Part shown: piece after piece, positions 32,068 to 35,906 of the stretch
Numbering within the stretch: the first letter of the stretch is position 1
How the letters are laid out: each line of letters opens with the position of its first letter
DNA from: Geothermobacter hydrogeniphilus
GTDB taxonomy: Bacteria > Desulfobacterota > Desulfuromonadia > Desulfuromonadales > Geothermobacteraceae
Assembly: GCF_002093115.1 (NCBI RefSeq)
Contig: NZ_NAAD01000025.1
Coordinates: 1-35,906 of the forward strand
Direction: 5' to 3'
Length of the DNA: 35,906 bases
Notes under the pieces: generated by a model
Told to the model about the DNA's origin: nothing
What the model saw: the letters and a program-made list of their open reading frames with translations, nothing else
Database searches by the model: none
Translations under genes and position numbers: made by a program

Positions 32068-33518
32068 TGTCTACCATCTATAACCGATAGATTATCTATG
32101 TAAAGCTTGTCTATAAAATAAAATAGAATTAAAACCCATACGAATATATTCCACCCAAAAAAGAATGACGACCTATTCACGTATATACTGTAATATACAT
32201 AGTATGCATATAAAAAAACCGAGACAGGGGAAAAGGTAAAACTATTTTTCCGCCCTATAAAACCCATAAACACACCCCACAAGAATGTGATTATAGGTAT
32301 ACCATAAGGACCATAATCTATATATATATCAGCAAGTGAAGACGTACCAGAACCAGATGAAAAAGTTCCCCTTGTAAGAATGTTTGTAAAAAACAGACTA
32401 GAAATGAATATATAATCATTTTCCTTATTCTTTTTTTCAACTTCTGTAAAGTATGAAGAAAAAGGAACAAGAGATGCAATTCTATACAACATGTTTAAAC
32501 CATTATTATAAGAATAATATTCAGGGAAATATTTAGTAGCAATATTAAAAGTACCAAAGCTATTTGCAAGTTCAATTGTGGGCCATTTTGCAGGATTCGA
32601 AACCGCTTCCACTCGATTGATAAAAGCTTCCTTCAAGGTGACACTTCTACCCCTTGTGTCACCGACAACAACAAGCATCAAAGAAAGAATAATAGCAGCT
32701 GCAACCGCCTGCGAAAAACGCAATGGCTTCACCAAGACATAATATGGGGCAACAACTAAAGCTAGCGGTTGAAGATATGCTCCCCTGTCTCCCGAGAGGA
32801 CAAACGGAACAAGTGTAACAATGATGACAGCAAGAACTCTCTTATCCCAAACGGAAAAATAACCACAAAGTGTATCTGGCTTGGCTAGAACAAGTCGGTA
32901 TATTTCTAAAAGAATAGCCAAATAAAGCAAGACCATAAAAGCGAACCTAAAATGGGTTGACAATATCCCTCTAGGAAGAGTTGCACCCCCATAAGAAAAC
33001 CCAAAATAGGAATAAAATCCAATACTTCTTATATAAAAAAAGAAAAACAATAACGATCCAAATACAACAAAGTTATTAACAGTCATAATCCTTTGATTTT
33101 TACTTTCAAAATTGCCTCCTAGTTCAACATTTATCTTTATGAAATTATCGTTATTGCTTCTTAAATACAGAATCTGTTCTCCACAAAAAAATGACGACAA
33201 TCCAATAACCGCAAGAAGAACACAATATGAAATATTATGAGGGGCAAATATAACCTGATTTGAATAATGCGATAGATCGAATCCGGAGATATAACAGAAT
33301 GGCAACTGATAATAAACAACACAGTATCCAAAAACAAATACAGGAACTGGATGACACCAATTTAGACTTAAATTTCTTTTCTCTCGACTTGCCCACAAAC
33401 AAAGTTCAAATATTGCAGAAAATATTGCAAAAACAACAACACATAATCCATTTTCATCAGCAAAAAAAAGCACAAATGACAACAACAGTACAAAGAAATG
33501 CAATGTTAACGTTAACAT
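32064..33518 (-). CDS. wzy: Wzy-type oligosaccharide repeat-unit polymerase
   Basis: The product of about 484 aa is strongly hydrophobic with some 11-13 predicted membrane helices. It has the scattered signature of O-antigen polymerases: a loop with SGDRGAYLQPLALVV, a second large periplasmic loop around residues 290-400, and SSLADIYIDYGPYGIPIITF near the end. Wzy proteins share little sequence, so the call rests on topology and on position beside wzx and the glycosyltransferases. It would join flipped repeat units in the periplasm. The gene is very AT-rich. ATG 33518 is preferred, but TTG 33533, 2 bp after the upstream stop, is possible. Confidence 0.82.
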   Translation of the reverse strand: MLTLTLHFFVLLLSFVLFFADENGLCVVVFAIFSAIFELCLWASREKRNLSLNWCHPVPVFVFGYCVVYYQLPFCYISGFDLSHYSNQVIFAPHNISYCVLLAVIGLSSFFCGEQILYLRSNNDNFIKINVELGGNFESKNQRIMTVNNFVVFGSLLFFFFYIRSIGFYSYFGFSYGGATLPRGILSTHFRFAFMVLLYLAILLEIYRLVLAKPDTLCGYFSVWDKRVLAVIIVTLVPFVLSGDRGAYLQPLALVVAPYYVLVKPLRFSQAVAAAIILSLMLVVVGDTRGRSVTLKEAFINRVEAVSNPAKWPTIELANSFGTFNIATKYFPEYYSYNNGLNMLYRIASLVPFSSYFTEVEKKNKENDYIFISSLFFTNILTRGTFSSGSGTSSLADIYIDYGPYGIPIITFLWGVFMGFIGRKNSFTFSPVSVFLYAYYVYYSIYVNRSSFFFGWNIFVWVLILFYFIDKLYIDNLSVIDGRQ

Positions 33519-33534
33519 AATATTATCAATCAAC

Positions 33535-34059
33535 CTATTTCTCTTCGAACAGTTCTTGAAGAAAAGCTCTCTTTTCTACACGAGAGAGCCCTTTAGTATT
33601 AAGGGCTCTGGGGATTATTCCTCTCTGATAGTCTTCAACAGATTTTATGGTTTTAGAAGGAACTCCGGCCGCAACAGACCCTGAGGGAATATCACGAGCA
33701 ACAACAGAACCTGCAGCAATAACACAATTATCTCCAATTGTAACACCAGGCATTATTATAGAATTAATCCCAATAAAAACATTATTACCAACCTTAATCG
33801 GTGCAATAATATCTAAATCTGGAGATTCATCTCGAAATACCCACACGCCACCATCATGGGTAATAAATTTTACACCTGAAGTTATGGTAACATGTGATCC
33901 TAGCGATACAAGATAAGGCTCTGAACCAAAAGTTCCCTCTGTAATGCCAATCAGACGACATCTTTCACCCACATCTACACCTAAAGTCCGTGCGAATTCA
34001 ACAGGATCCTTCACCCTTTTATATGTCTTAATCATTTTTTTTAATCCTCGGACAATCAT
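33535..34059 (-). CDS. Hexapeptide-repeat sugar O-acetyltransferase
   Basis: The 174-aa protein has left-handed beta-helix repeats (GSHVTITSGVKFITHDGG, then VGNNVFIGINSIIMPGVTIG and NCVIAAGSVVARDIPSGSVA) and the ending GVPSKTIKS, typical of WcaF/maltose-acetyltransferase-like enzymes. The histidine in FITHDGG is the expected catalytic base. It likely O-acetylates a sugar of the repeat unit in the cytosol. I chose ATG 34059, 2 bp after the wzx stop and downstream of GGAG; longer starts would lie inside wzx. The gene sits tightly between wzx and wzy. Confidence 0.87.
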   Translation of the reverse strand: MIVRGLKKMIKTYKRVKDPVEFARTLGVDVGERCRLIGITEGTFGSEPYLVSLGSHVTITSGVKFITHDGGVWVFRDESPDLDIIAPIKVGNNVFIGINSIIMPGVTIGDNCVIAAGSVVARDIPSGSVAAGVPSKTIKSVEDYQRGIIPRALNTKGLSRVEKRAFLQELFEEK

Positions 34060-34061
34060 CA

Positions 34062-35321
34062 CTAGATCTCCACTCCGCAAGCATTCTTTCCTATAAATTT
34101 TAACAATAATAATAAATAAACTGTAGCCTCTAGAATCTTTACCACGATCATTGCAATAACAACACCCGTCAGCCCAAATGGCCCAGCAAATAAATAACAA
34201 CATATACCTAAAATGACTACACTCAACAAACTAACTAGCACCTGCACCCTAAAAAGACGCATAGCATTAATAGCTGAACCTAAAAATATGTAAGTATACT
34301 GAACGCCAGCAGCAATCATTAGAAGGAGAAAAATATCAGAATGTGCAGCATATTCGGATGAATAAAATAACTCCAAAAGAGAGTCCCCGAAAAAAAAAGC
34401 CACTAGAACGCCACAACATCCCAGCACGAAACCAATTGCAACAATTTTTGTTAGAAGACGCCTAAAAGCCTGATGTTTTTTTTCGGCGTGCAAGCGAGCT
34501 AATCGCGGGCTTGCTGATTGTCCAAGTGCATTAATAACAGTATTCCCAGCAAGCATAAAATAAGCAAGTGCTGAAAAAATTCCTAAATCGTAAACACCAA
34601 GTTGATGCTTAATAAAGTAGCGTGGGAGGTTTGTATACAATGAGCCTAGAGCAACAGCCCCACCCAACGGGAGAGTCAGTACCACTAAGGCCTTAATTCG
34701 CGCTTCATCCCAAACCGGTCTCAGCGTTTCATTTTTCCTCCGCCCCCTAAGTAAAGTTCTAGCTTTGGGAACATCGTAACAAACCAAGACTCCAGTCCAA
34801 ACTGCAAACATAGCAGCCAATACTACTAACAGACTTTTATCCTGAACAACCAAGATCATAACTGCAAAAAAAGATATTATCCCTCTAATCATCAATGATT
34901 TTGATATACAGTCCATTCGTTCTTCTTGCTGAAATAGACCATAGATAATATCACTAAACGACTCTATTCCTTTCATCGCCCCTATAAGAATAACGATAAA
35001 AACAAGGTCGCTGTCATCACATATATACACAGCAAGCAGAACAATGCAAATAAAGGCTAAAACACTAGTCAACAACCTAGTCGCAAGATAATCACCAAAT
35101 TGATACTCGTGCTTTTGGTCCGTAGCCTGAGCTGATCTCAGTTTAAGACTTGTAAATAGAAAAACAGGTGAAGTCAATGCAAGCGCGTATGAAAAACGAC
35201 CTACAATTTCAGGTGAGCCGAATTTCGCGAAGCTTGCAATTATTCCCCACTGGCAAAGTGCATAAATTAAATTTCCTACAAGGGTCCATGAAAAATTAGT
35301 TTTTAAGGACATTCTATTCAT
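34062..35321 (-). CDS. wzx: Wzx-type oligosaccharide flippase
   Basis: The 419-aa membrane protein has about 12 helices and MOP-superfamily features: N-terminal MSLKTNFSWTLVGNLIYALC, FGSPEIVGRFSYALALTSPV (the FG..G.....A pattern), a mid-protein repeat GVYDLGIFSALAYFMLAGNT, and ALGQSASPRLARL. It should move undecaprenyl-linked repeat units across the inner membrane for Wzy. It heads the AT-rich block, with acetyltransferase and wzy following at 2-bp or similar gaps. Start options are ATG 35321 and ATG 35312, neither with a strong ribosome site. Confidence 0.9.
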   Translation of the reverse strand: MNRMSLKTNFSWTLVGNLIYALCQWGIIASFAKFGSPEIVGRFSYALALTSPVFLFTSLKLRSAQATDQKHEYQFGDYLATRLLTSVLAFICIVLLAVYICDDSDLVFIVILIGAMKGIESFSDIIYGLFQQEERMDCISKSLMIRGIISFFAVMILVVQDKSLLVVLAAMFAVWTGVLVCYDVPKARTLLRGRRKNETLRPVWDEARIKALVVLTLPLGGAVALGSLYTNLPRYFIKHQLGVYDLGIFSALAYFMLAGNTVINALGQSASPRLARLHAEKKHQAFRRLLTKIVAIGFVLGCCGVLVAFFFGDSLLELFYSSEYAAHSDIFLLLMIAAGVQYTYIFLGSAINAMRLFRVQVLVSLLSVVILGICCYLFAGPFGLTGVVIAMIVVKILEATVYLLLLLKFIGKNACGVEI

Positions 35322-35420
35322 ATGAAGAAACCAAAGGGGGTAGCCTTAACAAACACACATCTGGAACTCCTAAACGGGACGCTATCACCTTACCTCTAAA
35401 CCCTCAACCTCATCCCGCCC

Positions 35421-35906
35421 TCACAAACTCCAATATCTCAATCCAGTAGACTCAACGTCATCCCGCCGCAACAAGCCCTTCACATCTATCACCACCCCGG
35501 ACCCATTGCCGTTACCACAAAGATCCTTCAACTGCTTCGGGGTAATATCCGCAAAGACATCATGCGCCACCGCCCAGACAACACCATCAACCGGTGCAAT
35601 ATCATTCAGGGTCACCAGTTCAAGCCCATACTCATGCCACGCCTCAGCCGGATCCGCCATGGGATCATGCACCAGCACCTCAACGCCGTACTCTTTAAGC
35701 TCGGCGATGATATCGACAACCTTGGTATTGCGAATATCGGGACAGTTCTCCTTGAAGGTCAGCCCCAGCACCAGCACCCGCGCCCCCTTGACCGTCTTGT
35801 CAGCACGGATCAGCTTCTTCACCGTCTGCTCGGCGACATGCTTGCCCATGTCGTCGTTGATGCGCCGGCCGGCGAGAATCACCTGCGGGTGGTAGCCGAT
35901 CGCCTC
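35421..35906 (-). CDS. UDP-sugar 6-dehydrogenase, TviB/WbpO type (C-terminal part)
   Basis: The reading frame enters from the right window edge, so only the last 161 residues are present. They include GRRINDDMGKHVAEQTVKKL and the family signature LVLGLTFKENCPDIRNTKV, then VLVHDPMADPAEA, VVWAVAHDVF and a terminal GLRYWSL. This is the UDP-binding C-terminal domain of nucleotide-sugar dehydrogenases; FKENCPDIRN points to the TviB/WbpO group that oxidises UDP-GlcNAc or UDP-GalNAc to the uronic acid. It is GC-rich, unlike the wzx-wzy block, and separated from it by 99 bp with no visible feature. It suggests an acidic polymer. Confidence 0.9.
   Translation of the reverse strand, partial: EAIGYHPQVILAGRRINDDMGKHVAEQTVKKLIRADKTVKGARVLVLGLTFKENCPDIRNTKVVDIIAELKEYGVEVLVHDPMADPAEAWHEYGLELVTLNDIAPVDGVVWAVAHDVFADITPKQLKDLCGNGNGSGVVIDVKGLLRRDDVESTGLRYWSL

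Overview
The window reads as a chromosomal exopolysaccharide/capsule locus of a Gram-negative bacterium, most likely a deltaproteobacterium of the Desulfuromonadales/Geobacter type. That assignment is inference: it rests on the Wza/Wzc/beta-barrel export set, the GC-rich core, and dispersed intergenic repeats of a kind I associate with that group. No rRNA, tRNA, transposase, integrase or CRISPR array was seen.

Layout. (1) 1-1948, plus strand: a tight three-gene set encoding a membrane-anchored SurA/PpiC-like foldase, a two-TM HAMP protein and a secreted HExxH metallopeptidase-like protein. It converges on (2) 1999-11336, minus strand: the export half, with a TPR-bearing O-antigen ligase-like protein, a CpsB-type PHP phosphatase, a Wzc-type tyrosine autokinase, a GxxExxY protein, Wza, an outer-membrane beta-barrel and a small secreted protein. 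(3) 11501-13405, minus: a PglF/WbpM-type nucleotide-sugar 4,6-dehydratase. (4) 13406-14109: a divergent promoter region in which both candidate promoters carry the same 11-bp-spaced direct repeat. (5) 14110-22554, plus: a giant secreted surface protein (about 2,814 aa) with calcium-binding thrombospondin-3-type repeats, two DUF1566-like domains and six nearly identical 106-aa repeats at its C-terminus. (6) 22734-27445, minus: PglE-, PglD- and PglC-like genes interspersed with cargo-like small genes (GxxExxY, PemK/MazF, four-helix bundle) and repeats. (7) 27459-35321, minus: an AT-rich island with three GT4 glycosyltransferases, an HprK-like kinase, Wzy, a hexapeptide acetyltransferase and Wzx. 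(8) 35421 to the right edge: the C-terminus of a TviB/WbpO-type UDP-sugar 6-dehydrogenase.

How the genes fit together. The dehydratase, aminotransferase and acetyltransferase would make a UDP-2,4-diacetamido-trideoxyhexose (bacillosamine-like) donor. The PglC-like enzyme would load it on undecaprenyl phosphate. The GT4 enzymes would extend it, Wzx would flip it and Wzy polymerise it. Wzc and the PHP phosphatase would control chain assembly, and Wza plus the beta-barrel would export it. The giant surface protein is divergently transcribed from a matching operator-like motif and may be co-regulated with the polysaccharide.

The most unusual aspect is the intergenic DNA. Most gaps in the GC-rich part hold short repeats with a 7-bp period (CCTCGAA, GGCCAGA, GGGAGAT and ATTCAAA families), long palindromes that sometimes supply a gene's stop codon, and a palindromic element near both GxxExxY genes. 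The AT-rich Wzx/Wzy island has none that I could see.
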